Numbered from the stretch's first letter, positions 1 to 7,783 are shown. The stretch is DNA of 29,414 nt from JAUILA01 sp964563925 (GCA_964563925.1 CAZLZD010000052.1:1-29414); one strand, 5' to 3'. Numbers and translations: made by a program. Notes: a model not told the origin generated them from the letters alone.

Positions 1-75
1 ACTCCTGACCGGATGGAACTGAAGAAATACAATCCCATCCTGAAGAAATATACCGTTCACAAAGAAATTAAGTAA
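1..75 (+). CDS. rpmG: Ribosomal protein bL33, C-terminal part (truncated by window edge)
   Basis: The first 24 codons read in frame to a TAA at 73-75 and end in NPILKKYTVHKEIK, the typical C-terminus of large-subunit protein bL33. The 5' part of the gene lies outside the window. The stop is two bases before the ATG of the DUF4295 gene, so the two are very probably co-transcribed and translationally coupled. In Bacteroidota rpmG normally follows rpmB and precedes DUF4295 and ftsY, and that order is seen here. Confidence 0.9.
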   Translation, partial: TPDRMELKKYNPILKKYTVHKEIK

Positions 76-77
76 AC

Positions 78-233
78 ATGGCTAAGAAAGTAGTAGCAAC
101 CCTTAAGACTGGTGAAGGTAAGAGCTTTGCAAAAGTGATCCGGGCGGTCAAATCAGACAAAACCGGCGCATATACCTTCAAGGAAGAAATGGTACCTGTG
201 GATCAGGTGAAAGATACACTGGCGAAAAAATAA
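78..233 (+). CDS. DUF4295 family small basic protein
   Basis: A 51-residue ORF starting MAKKVVATLK and ending DTLAKK; it is lysine-rich and shorter than most gene-calling cut-offs. It sits between rpmG and ftsY, the position held by the DUF4295 family in Bacteroidota, and its sequence fits that family. Function is unknown; the constant place in a ribosomal-protein operon suggests a ribosome-associated role, which is inference. The start ATG lies two bases after the rpmG stop, and a strong terminator follows 25 bases after the stop, so this gene closes the ribosomal-protein transcript. Confidence 0.85.
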   Translation: MAKKVVATLKTGEGKSFAKVIRAVKSDKTGAYTFKEEMVPVDQVKDTLAKK

Positions 234-258
234 CCGCCGGTAACGTATTACAAAAATG

Positions 259-282
259 AAGTCCCTGATTGGGACTTTTTTT
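259..282 (+). terminator. Rho-independent terminator after rpmG–DUF4295
   Basis: A perfect 7-bp stem, AAGTCCC and GGGACTT, encloses the loop TGATT and runs into a tract of Ts. It lies between the DUF4295 stop and the ftsY start, so it separates the ribosomal-protein transcript from ftsY or attenuates read-through. Confidence 0.85.
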
Positions 283-316
283 GTTTAAATTACCACAGAC
301 AAATAGAGAATCAGCT

Positions 317-1279
317 ATGGGAATTTTTGGCGGATTGTTTTCAAAGGAAAAAAAAGAATCACTCGACAAGGGCCTGGAGAAAAGCAAGGACAGTTTTTTC
401 AACAAGCTTGGAAGGGCCGTGGTGGGAAAATCCACTGTGGATGACGAAGTACTGGACGAACTTGAAGAAGTGCTGATCACGTCCGATGTAGGGGTTCAGA
501 CAACCATTAAGATCATTGAACGGATTGAGGAGCGTGTGGCCCGTGATAAATACATGGGTGTGCAGGAACTGGACAAAATTCTCCGCGAAGAGATCGCCGG
601 TCTTCTCTCGGAGAATAATACAGAGGACCTTAAGGATTTCAGCCTGCCTGCCGGAAAGAAGCCCTACGTCATCATGGTCGTGGGAGTTAACGGGGTGGGA
701 AAAACCACTACCATCGGTAAACTGGCCGCGCAATACAAAGCCAAAGGCCTGAAGGTGGTCCTGGGCGCCGCGGATACATTTCGGGCGGCGGCAGTGGATC
801 AGATCAACCTGTGGGGCGAGCGCGTGGGTGTACCTGTCATTACACGGGGAATGAATACAGACCCATCCGCGGTGGCTTATGATGCGGTAAAGGAAGCCGT
901 AGACACAGGAGCGGATGTGGTGATTATTGACACGGCAGGACGGCTGCACACGAAGGTCAACCTGATGAATGAGCTCACCAAGATCAAAAGGGTCATGCAG
1001 AAGTTCATCGAGGAAGCACCCCATGAAGTACTCCTGGTCCTTGACGGCAGTACGGGGCAAAACGCGGTTCTGCAGGCACGTGAATTTACCAAAGCGACAG
1101 ATGTGACTGCACTTGCGATCACCAAGCTAGACGGAACAGCCAAAGGAGGCGTGGTCATCGGCATATCCGATGAATTCAAAATTCCTGTGAAGTACATAGG
1201 TGTGGGTGAGAAAGTGGAGGACCTTCAGGTATTCAACAAAATGGAATTTGTAGACTCGTTTTTTAATAAGTCCATATAA
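317..1279 (+). CDS. ftsY: Signal recognition particle receptor FtsY
   Basis: SRP receptor GTPase (320 aa) that docks the SRP-ribosome complex at the inner membrane for co-translational insertion. The N domain covers about residues 1-105 and the G domain about 115-318. Visible GTPase motifs are the P-loop GVNGVGKT (123-130), DTFRAAAVDQ (153-162), DTAGR (205-209) and TKLD (269-272), followed by GTAKGG. There is no long acidic A domain, as is common outside enterobacteria. I chose the ATG at 317 because an upstream in-frame TTG at 269 lies inside the terminator hairpin and would add residues unlike FtsY. The AraC-type gene follows after 9 bases. Confidence 0.97.
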   Translation: MGIFGGLFSKEKKESLDKGLEKSKDSFFNKLGRAVVGKSTVDDEVLDELEEVLITSDVGVQTTIKIIERIEERVARDKYMGVQELDKILREEIAGLLSENNTEDLKDFSLPAGKKPYVIMVVGVNGVGKTTTIGKLAAQYKAKGLKVVLGAADTFRAAAVDQINLWGERVGVPVITRGMNTDPSAVAYDAVKEAVDTGADVVIIDTAGRLHTKVNLMNELTKIKRVMQKFIEEAPHEVLLVLDGSTGQNAVLQAREFTKATDVTALAITKLDGTAKGGVVIGISDEFKIPVKYIGVGEKVEDLQVFNKMEFVDSFFNKSI

Positions 1280-1288
1280 TTTCCGGCT

Positions 1289-2416
1289 ATGGAACGCTCT
1301 GTGCTGAGTATACTGAGCTCCATTTCCATTTTTTTACTTTGCTTCCTGGCTGTCATCCTTATGACAAGGGGCAACCAGCACCACCGGGGAGCCCGATACC
1401 TGGGTTTTTTCCTCCTTTTGAACGGGCTTAACTTTCTCGGCGGTCTCCTTTTTATCAGTGACCAGGCCATCAGGTATCCGTCCCTGGTTTTCTGGACGAA
1501 CGCCCTGCCCCTGACGTTTGGTCCGCTTCTATGGCTGTATACGAAGAAAATCACCGGTATTACCGCTCCCTTTAAAAGGTACTGGCTTCACTTCCTGCCA
1601 TTTATCCTGGCATTCATTCTGACGGTTGTTTCCTACCATATCCAACCCCTGGAAACAAAAAGAGAAATTCTGGCACTCGCGCGGGGCCCGCTGCAAAAAA
1701 GCCTGCCGGTGATCATTTCCACCATGGTATTGTATGCCCATGTGGCACTGTACGCCTTTCTGAGCATACGTGACGTGATGCGGTATCAAACGTCCCTGAA
1801 AGACCAGTATTCCTCCTCTCAGCAGGTGAATGTGCGCTGGTGGATCTTACTGATCTCTCTTTATGCGCTGGTTTTGCTGGTGGCATTTATAAATTCGGTC
1901 TATGGATTCGCGGGAAATACGCAGTCCTATGAACTCTCGTTGATTGCCCTTTCCTTTGCCACCCTGCTGTTTGCCTCATTTTTCATGTACCGCGCCATTT
2001 CTTCGCCATTCCCAAAGGCTGAATCACTGCCCCCTAAATATGCGGCCAGTCCGCTGGATGAAACCCAGCTTGATCGTCTTGAAACCAAACTGGATTCGGT
2101 TATGGCTAACCAGAAGCTCTACCGCGATGCAGACCTTTCGACGGATACCCTGGCGGCCGAGCTTCATACTTCAGGCAGGTGGTTGTCACAACTGATAAAC
2201 CAGCGCAAGGGGATGAATTTTTATGACTATGTTAACAGCCAGCGGATCGAGGAAGCCTGCCGTATTCTGGAATCATCGGAGGACAAAAAACTGACGGTCC
2301 TTGAAGTGATGTTCGATGCTGGCTTCAATTCCAAATCTTCATTCAATACTGCCTTTAAGAAATACAAGGGCGTGACCCCGACCGAATTCCGGAATAAAAT
2401 GCGTTCGACTTCCTGA
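1289..2416 (+). CDS. Membrane-anchored AraC-family transcriptional regulator
   Basis: 375 residues. The N-terminal ~240 residues form about seven hydrophobic segments separated by short basic loops (for example SISIFLLCFLAVILM and WWILLISLYALVLLVAF). The C-terminal ~110 residues are a typical AraC/XylS helix-turn-helix pair, with DLSTDTLAAELHTSGRWLSQ as the first helix-turn-helix region and VMFDAGFNSKSSFNTAFKKY as the signature second one. This 7TM-HTH_18 architecture is common in Bacteroidota; ligands are mostly unknown. It lies 9 bases behind ftsY and 50 bases before the Lnt-like gene, so the three may be one transcript. Its target cannot be read from the sequence; the neighbouring membrane-acting enzyme is a possible one (inference). 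Confidence 0.9.
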   Translation: MERSVLSILSSISIFLLCFLAVILMTRGNQHHRGARYLGFFLLLNGLNFLGGLLFISDQAIRYPSLVFWTNALPLTFGPLLWLYTKKITGITAPFKRYWLHFLPFILAFILTVVSYHIQPLETKREILALARGPLQKSLPVIISTMVLYAHVALYAFLSIRDVMRYQTSLKDQYSSSQQVNVRWWILLISLYALVLLVAFINSVYGFAGNTQSYELSLIALSFATLLFASFFMYRAISSPFPKAESLPPKYAASPLDETQLDRLETKLDSVMANQKLYRDADLSTDTLAAELHTSGRWLSQLINQRKGMNFYDYVNSQRIEEACRILESSEDKKLTVLEVMFDAGFNSKSSFNTAFKKYKGVTPTEFRNKMRSTS

Positions 2417-2466
2417 ATCCGGTCGATTTTCGGTACGAAATAGTGGTTGTTTGAAGAAAAAAAGCC

Positions 2467-4077
2467 ATGAAAACGTATCAAAACCAAATTCCGCGGTCGG
2501 CCTGTATTCTCCTGCTGACTGTCGCCTTATTACTGGAAATCCTGCTTTCGCCCAAATGGTCCTGGGGGATCGCTGCCTGGATACTTCCTGTTATCTGGGT
2601 CTACCTGGGAAGAAATATGCGCATCTGGCCTTTCCTGGGAAGCGCCATAGTAGTGAAATACCTGGCCGGACTGATTTCCTTCCAGGATGTCTTCCCTTTC
2701 CCGGGCGGTGTGCTGTTTGTCTATTCAATCTTTACGGCACTGCTCGGCGTCATCCCCTATCTGGCCGATCGGTGGACCGTCAACAGGTTACCTGCCTGGC
2801 TGCAATCCCTGCTGTTACCTTCCCTCCTTGTATTAATTGAATGGGGATTGTCCAATTCGCCTTCCGGTACCTGGGGCAGCATCGCCTACACCCAGTACGG
2901 CTTTGCGATACTGCTGCATCTCACAACGCTGACCGGCATCTGGGGAATTGTATTCCTTGTGTACTGGACGGGCACCATAGTAAATCACTGGTATGCCCGG
3001 CGGTCTTTCAGCTGGTTACAGGGGGCCTTCTGCCTTCTTCTTGGCACTACCCTGGCCTTTGGGGTATTCAGGGAGAATGTATCACCCCCTGAAGGGAACT
3101 ATCTTTGGGTCGGAAGCGTAACGGCTAATCAGCTTCCCATGGCTGAAGCAATGTATGAGGCCATGTACCAGGAAAAGATCGTAATTCCGGCACGTATCAG
3201 CCAGGCCGATCCTCTTATGGCCCGCATCGGACCCGCATTTCTGGAATATCTTGAGAATCCGTCCAATGAATCATACCGTGTCGTCAGGACTGCCATGGAC
3301 TCTTCCCGGAAGGAGCTCTACCGTAAATCAGAAGAGCTTGCACGACAGGGAGCCCAGGTCATCGTCTGGTCTGAAGGGGCTGTACAGGAGATCAAGCCAC
3401 GGGAAAAATCACTGATCAGTGAAGCCGGTTCATTCAGCCGAAGATACAGCGTCTGGTTTATTCTGCCGGTGGCCGTTTCACACCCGGGCAGCCATGGCCC
3501 CGGAGATAAATTTCTGGAGAATAAACTGCTGATATTCAATCCTGAGGGAGAATGGGTAGGAGAATACTATAAAAATGTCCCGGTTGAGGGTATCGAACCT
3601 TCGGTCAGCGGTGACGGTCGTATTCCTGTCTATTCCATGTACGGTGCCAGGGTGTCGCCCATCATTTGCTACGATGCAGACTTCCCACGGCTCGTATCCC
3701 AAACCGGCCGTAATCAAACCGATGTATTACTGGTTCCGTCTTCAGACTGGTCAGCGATTTCAAGGATCCATGCTGAGATGGCCCGAATACGCAGTATCGA
3801 AAACGGGAGCGCCCTTTACAGACCGGCCGGTAATGGCAGAACACTGGTGACCGACTCTTTCGGGCGCACCCTGCTTGATACCGATTACTTCTACGATCCT
3901 GTGCATACCAGCCTGGTGCGCTTACCTGTTGCGGGGCAAAAAACACTCTACAGTCAGGCACCCGGTACAATGATTATCCTGGCCGGGCTGGTCATACTTT
4001 TCGCTGCCGGGTTTGGAATCGTGATCCTGGTGCAGCGCGGGCGGTCAATAAGATCAGGGAGTCACTACTCTCCCTGA
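2467..4077 (+). CDS. Apolipoprotein N-acyltransferase-like membrane nitrilase
   Basis: 536 residues: about seven N-terminal membrane segments (residues 10-200) and a carbon-nitrogen hydrolase domain (about 213-500), ending in one more hydrophobic segment (about 501-520) and a basic tail. This is the layout of Lnt, which adds the third acyl chain to lipoproteins using a phospholipid donor. The catalytic triad is present as E303 (VWSEGA), K369 (YYKNVP) and C401 (IICYDADFP); the later run HAEMARIRSIENG is also Lnt-like. The Lys-Cys spacing is about 20 residues shorter than in E. coli Lnt and the N-terminal half is divergent, so it may be a paralogue with a different acceptor rather than the housekeeping Lnt. 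A short inverted repeat TTTCG-gta-CGAAA lies in the 50-bp gap upstream. Confidence 0.8.
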   Translation: MKTYQNQIPRSACILLLTVALLLEILLSPKWSWGIAAWILPVIWVYLGRNMRIWPFLGSAIVVKYLAGLISFQDVFPFPGGVLFVYSIFTALLGVIPYLADRWTVNRLPAWLQSLLLPSLLVLIEWGLSNSPSGTWGSIAYTQYGFAILLHLTTLTGIWGIVFLVYWTGTIVNHWYARRSFSWLQGAFCLLLGTTLAFGVFRENVSPPEGNYLWVGSVTANQLPMAEAMYEAMYQEKIVIPARISQADPLMARIGPAFLEYLENPSNESYRVVRTAMDSSRKELYRKSEELARQGAQVIVWSEGAVQEIKPREKSLISEAGSFSRRYSVWFILPVAVSHPGSHGPGDKFLENKLLIFNPEGEWVGEYYKNVPVEGIEPSVSGDGRIPVYSMYGARVSPIICYDADFPRLVSQTGRNQTDVLLVPSSDWSAISRIHAEMARIRSIENGSALYRPAGNGRTLVTDSFGRTLLDTDYFYDPVHTSLVRLPVAGQKTLYSQAPGTMIILAGLVILFAAGFGIVILVQRGRSIRSGSHYSP

Positions 4078-4087
4078 TCTTTCTTTC
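4051..4087 (+). terminator. Terminator hairpin overlapping two convergent gene ends
   Basis: An 11-bp perfect inverted repeat, AGATCAGGGAG (4051-4061) and CTCCCTGATCT (4070-4080), with an 8-base loop, is followed by TTCTTTC. The U-rich tail is on the plus strand only, so it should terminate the Lnt-like transcript. The stem contains the last codons and stop of the Lnt-like gene; the minus-strand RHH stop lies in the loop and its last codons lie in the right arm. Confidence 0.75.
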
Positions 4088-4241
4088 GCGATTTCCGGTC
4101 CCGTCCGGCTTTGCGTAAAGCCTCATGAATAATCCATTCAAGCTGACCGTTGGTGCTGCGGAATTCATCGGCAGCCCACTTTTCAACCGCTTCCAGGGTG
4201 TCTGGATCTATGCGAAGTACAAACGGCTTTCGTTTCGCCAT
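4065..4241 (-). CDS. Small Arc-type ribbon-helix-helix DNA-binding protein
   Basis: 58 residues starting MAKRKPFVLRIDPDTLEAVE, then a helix around KWAADEFRSTNGQLEWIIHEALRKAG and a basic tail. The short N-terminal strand followed by two helices matches the Arc/MetJ ribbon-helix-helix fold, which binds DNA as a dimer. It starts 27 bases after the SPFH gene stop on the same strand, and such a small Arc-like gene next to an SPFH gene is a recurring pair in bacteria. Its 3' end overlaps the convergent Lnt-like gene by 13 bp. It could autoregulate the pair through the 11-bp-phased repeat at 5135-5168 (inference). It is not a recognisable toxin-antitoxin pair, since no toxin gene is adjacent. Confidence 0.85.
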   Translation of the reverse strand: MAKRKPFVLRIDPDTLEAVEKWAADEFRSTNGQLEWIIHEALRKAGRDRKSRKKDQGE

Positions 4242-4268
4242 ACTGTTATTCCTTGGGTCTTAAGCGGA

Positions 4269-5117
4269 CTACTGGTGCAGCGTACCGGTGTTTACCACCG
4301 GTGAAACATCTTTATCAGCACAGAGTACCACCATCAGATTACTTACCATACTTGCCTTTCGTTCTTCATCCAGTTCTATGATGGACTGTGCCGACAACTC
4401 TTTCAACGCCATCTCTACCATGCTGACCGCTCCCTCCACAATTTTATGACGGGCGGCCACAATCGCGGTGGCCTGCTGCCGGCGTAACATAGCGCCGGCA
4501 ATTTCGCTGGCATATGCCAGATAACCGATACGCGCTTCAATTACTTCAATGCCTGCAATCGCAAGCCGCTCGATGAGCTGCTGCTCCATGGCATGGTTTA
4601 CTTCCTCCATTCCCGAACGAAGGGTAACTTCTGTCCGGTCGTCATTGAAGTTATCATAGGGATACTTTCCCGCCAGGTTCCGGACGGCCGCATCGGTCTG
4701 GATCCGTACGAAATTCTCGTAATCATCCACTTCAAAGGCAGCCATAAAGGTATTGCGCACCCTCCAGACCAGGATTACACTTATCATTATCGGATTTCCT
4801 TCCTTGTCATTTACCTTCAGGCGCTCGCTGTCAAAATTGCGGGCCCGCAATGAAATATTCTGCTTGGTGTAAAAAGGGTTCACCCAATAAAACCCATTGG
4901 CTTTCACCGTGCCAATGTACTCTCCAAACAGGACCAGTACCCGGGATCCATTGGGATTTACAAAGAAAAAGCCGGGGAACAGAATGACCGTGAGAAACCC
5001 CAGGGCAAACCACGGACTGCGAAACATAACAATTCCGGCTATCGTGGCAGCGAGCAGGAGCACGACAACCACCAGCATAATATAGCCCGATACCGGGCGA
5101 ACTTCCTTCTCATTCAT
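4269..5117 (-). CDS. SPFH (band 7/stomatin-prohibitin) domain membrane protein
   Basis: 282 residues. Two hydrophobic segments lie near the N-terminus (about 12-32 and 36-53), followed by an SPFH domain beginning FVNPNGSRVLVLFGEYIGTV and containing GFYWVNPFY and the alanine-rich region around LAYASEIAGAMLRRQQATAI. SPFH proteins assemble into large membrane rings that organise membrane microdomains or act as scaffolds for proteases. The ATG at 5117 gives a basic-free start directly before the first membrane segment. It forms an operon with the downstream ribbon-helix-helix gene. There is no adjacent NfeD-type protease, so it differs from the classical stomatin operon. Confidence 0.92.
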   Translation of the reverse strand: MNEKEVRPVSGYIMLVVVVLLLAATIAGIVMFRSPWFALGFLTVILFPGFFFVNPNGSRVLVLFGEYIGTVKANGFYWVNPFYTKQNISLRARNFDSERLKVNDKEGNPIMISVILVWRVRNTFMAAFEVDDYENFVRIQTDAAVRNLAGKYPYDNFNDDRTEVTLRSGMEEVNHAMEQQLIERLAIAGIEVIEARIGYLAYASEIAGAMLRRQQATAIVAARHKIVEGAVSMVEMALKELSAQSIIELDEERKASMVSNLMVVLCADKDVSPVVNTGTLHQ

Positions 5118-5134
5118 AATGTAACAAGTTAAGT

Positions 5135-5168
5135 GATATTATTTTGATATCATATAGATAGTATTTTG
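5135..5168 (-). promoter_or_regulatory. 11-bp-phased repeat upstream of the SPFH/RHH operon (candidate operator)
   Basis: On the plus strand GATA cores lie at 5135, 5146 and 5157, exactly 11 bp apart. The 12-mer GATATTATTTTG (5135-5146) recurs as GATAGTATTTTG (5157-5168), 11 of 12 identical, at a 22-bp period. TGATATCA (5145-5152) is a perfect palindrome. The array is 18-51 bp upstream of the SPFH ATG. Arc-type repressors bind half-sites about 11 bp apart, so this is a plausible site for the ribbon-helix-helix protein encoded in the operon. Confidence 0.45.
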
Positions 5169-5261
5169 TACGTAAACAAGCTGCAGAAGGTTACAAATGG
5201 GGGTCGATGTTATATCGGGAGGATGAGCAATGAAACACAAAGAAAGATCGCTGAGGACTGA

Positions 5262-5978
5262 TCAGCGGAGGTCCAGGGTCATTTCCTGGGGTGTTTTTCT
5301 GAAAGGTATCCGGATAATCAGCCAGTAATTGAATTCCCACGTAGATCGTTTGTCGGAAGCACCGTAACCCGGTATATGACCGGGGATGAGGGTTTGGTCT
5401 TCAAAGGTATCGACCGCCCCTTTAAACCGCCCGGTATATCCCATCCAGACTGCCTGGAACAGCTTCACCTTGATGCCTGCCACCAGTTCGATCCAGTCGG
5501 CACTCAGCTTATCATTCTCCAGCGAACCTCGCTGATCGCCCCAAAAAGGGTTGGGGACTGAATAATCAAGTTCATCTGAAAATGAATTCACTGCGTATCG
5601 TGCACCAATAAAAAGGGCGCTCCGGTCCGGGTCCTTGAACAGAAAATTAAAATTGGGTCCGAAGCGGTAATAGCTTCCGGAGGCAACATAGCGGTCTGTC
5701 CCGTTGTCAAACGTACGTGATTCCCTCCCGTATTCTGCGTGGAAGGAGAATTTGTAGAATTCGGCGCTGGCGTAGAAATTCAGCCAGTCGAGATCATCCT
5801 GAAGCAGTGTTTTGGCGGCTCCGATCATATCTGCTCCTGCATTTACGGCGATGAACGAATACCACCGGAGTGAATCCTGCTGGATATTCACCCGGGCCGC
5901 CTGACCACGGGCACTGAGGCATGCCATCAGCAGGCAGAGGCTAATTAAATACCTGTATGTCTTCAATGACCTCTTCAA
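5262..5978 (-). CDS. Secreted/outer-membrane beta-barrel-like protein (DUF6048-like)
   Basis: 238 residues with a signal peptide (KRSLKTYR then YLISLCLLMACLSA, probable cut near ARGQ). Then come alternating hydrophobic/aromatic strands (FYKFSFHAEYGRES, SYYRFGPNFNFLF, LFIGARYAVNSF, FNYWLIIRIPFR), consistent with a small outer-membrane barrel. The only start that keeps the signal peptide is TTG at 5978, inside the upstream lipoprotein gene, so a 38-base overlap and translational coupling are likely. An internal ATG at codon 18 would destroy the signal. Pairing with the preceding lipoprotein resembles the DUF6452-DUF6048 pair of Bacteroidota; the family assignment is from memory of sequence style and context. 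Function unknown. Confidence 0.7.
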   Translation of the reverse strand: MKRSLKTYRYLISLCLLMACLSARGQAARVNIQQDSLRWYSFIAVNAGADMIGAAKTLLQDDLDWLNFYASAEFYKFSFHAEYGRESRTFDNGTDRYVASGSYYRFGPNFNFLFKDPDRSALFIGARYAVNSFSDELDYSVPNPFWGDQRGSLENDKLSADWIELVAGIKVKLFQAVWMGYTGRFKGAVDTFEDQTLIPGHIPGYGASDKRSTWEFNYWLIIRIPFRKTPQEMTLDLR

Positions 5979-6387
5979 CGGGTACAGAGTTTAGGATTTG
6001 AACAGAATCAAATGAATGGGCGGCCGTACCGACCTGGGTAAAGAGCAGCTCTACCCCGCAGTCTTCCGATATCATCCGGGCACCAATGGTATAGGAGAGC
6101 ACCAGGGTATCGCGCCCGTACTGGCTCTCGAAGTAATAGGTAGCCTGATCCTGTTGCGGATCAAGGGGCAACCGTACAAACGTGACTGTATCCATATCAT
6201 TGAGTACACTGTCGGAGCCGAGTGCAGTCAGACGATCGAGATACAGGGTATCCGTCAGATTATCTTCGAGGTTGTAGAACCTTACATTCACAAAATCTGT
6301 TGTGGTCGTCACACAGTCGGGATCGTCCAGGCAGGATGCCAGCAGGCAGATGCAAAATAATGCAGGTATCAGGGACGAACGCTTCAT
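5941..6387 (-). CDS. Probable lipoprotein (DUF6452-like)
   Basis: 148 residues from the ATG at 6387. MKRSSLIPALFCICLLASC is a lipoprotein signal peptide with lipobox LASC. The following Asp-rich stretch (LDDPDC) has Asp right after the lipidated Cys. The mature part (VNVRFYNLEDNLTDTLYLD and later GVELLFTQVG) looks like a small beta-sandwich and contains two further cysteines. A longer TTG start at 6399 is possible but adds only four residues. It overlaps the downstream barrel-like gene by 38 bases and is divergent from rimO. The role is unknown; co-translation with an outer-membrane-type protein suggests the two act together in the envelope. Confidence 0.72.
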   Translation of the reverse strand: MKRSSLIPALFCICLLASCLDDPDCVTTTTDFVNVRFYNLEDNLTDTLYLDRLTALGSDSVLNDMDTVTFVRLPLDPQQDQATYYFESQYGRDTLVLSYTIGARMISEDCGVELLFTQVGTAAHSFDSVQILNSVPVEEVIEDIQVFN

Positions 6388-6425
6388 GGATTCGGACAAA
6401 TATACCGGGAAGGATATATTTTTCT

Positions 6426-6433
6426 TAATTTTG
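6426..6433 (+). promoter_or_regulatory. Bacteroidota -7 element before rimO
   Basis: TAATTTTG matches TAnnTTTG exactly and lies 22 bases before the rimO TTG start. I see no convincing TTG at -33, so this is a half-supported promoter. It would put the transcript start near 6440. Confidence 0.5.
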
Positions 6434-6455
6434 CAAACACTTTAGCCAGAAGAAT

Positions 6456-7769
6456 TTGAAGACCAAGGGAAGAAAGAAAGACCGGGTGAATATTGTGACA
6501 TTAGGCTGTTCGAAGAATATCGTCGACAGCGAGGTCATGCTTACCCAGCTGAAAGGCAATAAAATTGATGCCACGCATGAATCGCTCAAGGATGATGCGA
6601 ACATCATTATCGTCAATACCTGCGGGTTCATAGACAATGCCAAGCAGGAATCGATCGACACGATCCTCCGGTATGCCGATGCCCGGGAAGAGGGACTGAT
6701 CGACAAACTCTATGTGACCGGCTGTCTGTCTCAGCGCTACCGCGATGACCTGGAAAAGGAAATCCCGCAGGTTGACGCCTTCTTTGGTACGATGGAACTT
6801 CCGTTGCTGCTCAAAAAATTCAAGGCCGATTACAAACAGGAACTCCTTGGTGAGCGCATCCTGACCACCTCGGCCCATTACGCATACATGAAAATAGCGG
6901 AAGGATGTGACCGTCCGTGCAGCTTCTGCGCCATCCCGCTGATGCGTGGCGGGCACGTATCCCGTCCTCTGGAGGAGCTGGAAACCGAGGCACGGAACCT
7001 GGCCCGGAACGGAACCAGGGAATTGCTGCTGATCGCCCAGGACAGTACGTATTACGGACTGGACCTGTACCGGAAGCGTAACCTGGCTGAATTACTCAAG
7101 CGGCTTTCCGACGTGGAGGGAATCGACTGGATCAGGCTGCATTATGCATTCCCGACCGGTTTCCCGACGGATATCCTGGATGTGATGGCTGAACGGGAGA
7201 ATATTTGTGACTACCTTGACATGCCCCTTCAGCATGGCTCCACCCGGATACTAAAACATATGCGCCGCGGAACGACGAGGGAAAAACAGGAAGAGCTGGT
7301 CGCAAAAATCCGGGAGAAAGTCCCTGGTATTGCGCTCCGCACCACCCTCATTGCGGGCTACCCGGGAGAGACGGAAGAAGATTTTGAGGAGATGATGGGA
7401 TTTGTGGAACGAACGCGCTTCGAGCGGCTTGGAATATTCACCTACAGTCACGAGGAAGATACCCATGCATTTAAGTCTGAGGACGATGTTCCGGCCAAAG
7501 TGAAACAAGAACGGGCCGATGCCGTTATGGAATTACAGGCACAGATATCCTACGAGCTCAATCAGCGTCATGTGGGAAAATCACTGCCTGTGCTCATCGA
7601 CCGCATGGAATCAGGTAAATTCATAGGAAGGACAGAATACGACTCACCCGAGGTGGACAATGAAGTCATTATTGATTCACCCGATCGTCCGCTGAGGATT
7701 GGTGACTTTGAGAATATACTGATTCACGAAGCGACGGAATTTGACCTGTACGGAAAACCTGTCTGTTGA
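6456..7769 (+). CDS. rimO: Ribosomal protein uS12 methylthiotransferase RimO
   Basis: 437 residues. Radical-SAM enzyme that methylthiolates an aspartate of ribosomal protein S12. The N-terminal UPF0004 domain has its cluster cysteines C18 (TLGCSKN), C56 (NTCGF) and C90 (TGCLSQR). The radical-SAM motif is C151-x3-C155-x2-C158 in EGCDRPCSFCAIP, and the C-terminal ~65 residues are the TRAM domain. The start is TTG at 6456: MKTKGRKKDRVNIVTLGCSKN matches the usual Bacteroidota N-terminus, and the first in-frame ATG (codon 28) lies beyond the first cluster cysteine. The final bases run close to bshC, 14 bases away, so the two are probably co-transcribed. Confidence 0.97.
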   Translation: MKTKGRKKDRVNIVTLGCSKNIVDSEVMLTQLKGNKIDATHESLKDDANIIIVNTCGFIDNAKQESIDTILRYADAREEGLIDKLYVTGCLSQRYRDDLEKEIPQVDAFFGTMELPLLLKKFKADYKQELLGERILTTSAHYAYMKIAEGCDRPCSFCAIPLMRGGHVSRPLEELETEARNLARNGTRELLLIAQDSTYYGLDLYRKRNLAELLKRLSDVEGIDWIRLHYAFPTGFPTDILDVMAERENICDYLDMPLQHGSTRILKHMRRGTTREKQEELVAKIREKVPGIALRTTLIAGYPGETEEDFEEMMGFVERTRFERLGIFTYSHEEDTHAFKSEDDVPAKVKQERADAVMELQAQISYELNQRHVGKSLPVLIDRMESGKFIGRTEYDSPEVDNEVIIDSPDRPLRIGDFENILIHEATEFDLYGKPVC

Positions 7770-7783
7770 ACCTTTTAGAATGC

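Noticed and set aside
359..1060. Long minus-strand ORF antisense to ftsY
   Set aside because: It mirrors the codon structure of ftsY, has no recognisable domain, and ftsY is certain.
4065..5117. SPFH/RHH pair as a toxin-antitoxin system
   Set aside because: The RHH protein resembles an antitoxin in size, but the partner is a 282-aa SPFH scaffold and no toxin-like ORF is adjacent.
5230..5328. Plus-strand ORF of 32 codons starting after GGGAGGATGAGCA, a good Shine-Dalgarno look-alike
   Set aside because: It runs antisense into the barrel-like gene and shows no protein-like features; Bacteroidota rarely depend on Shine-Dalgarno sequences.
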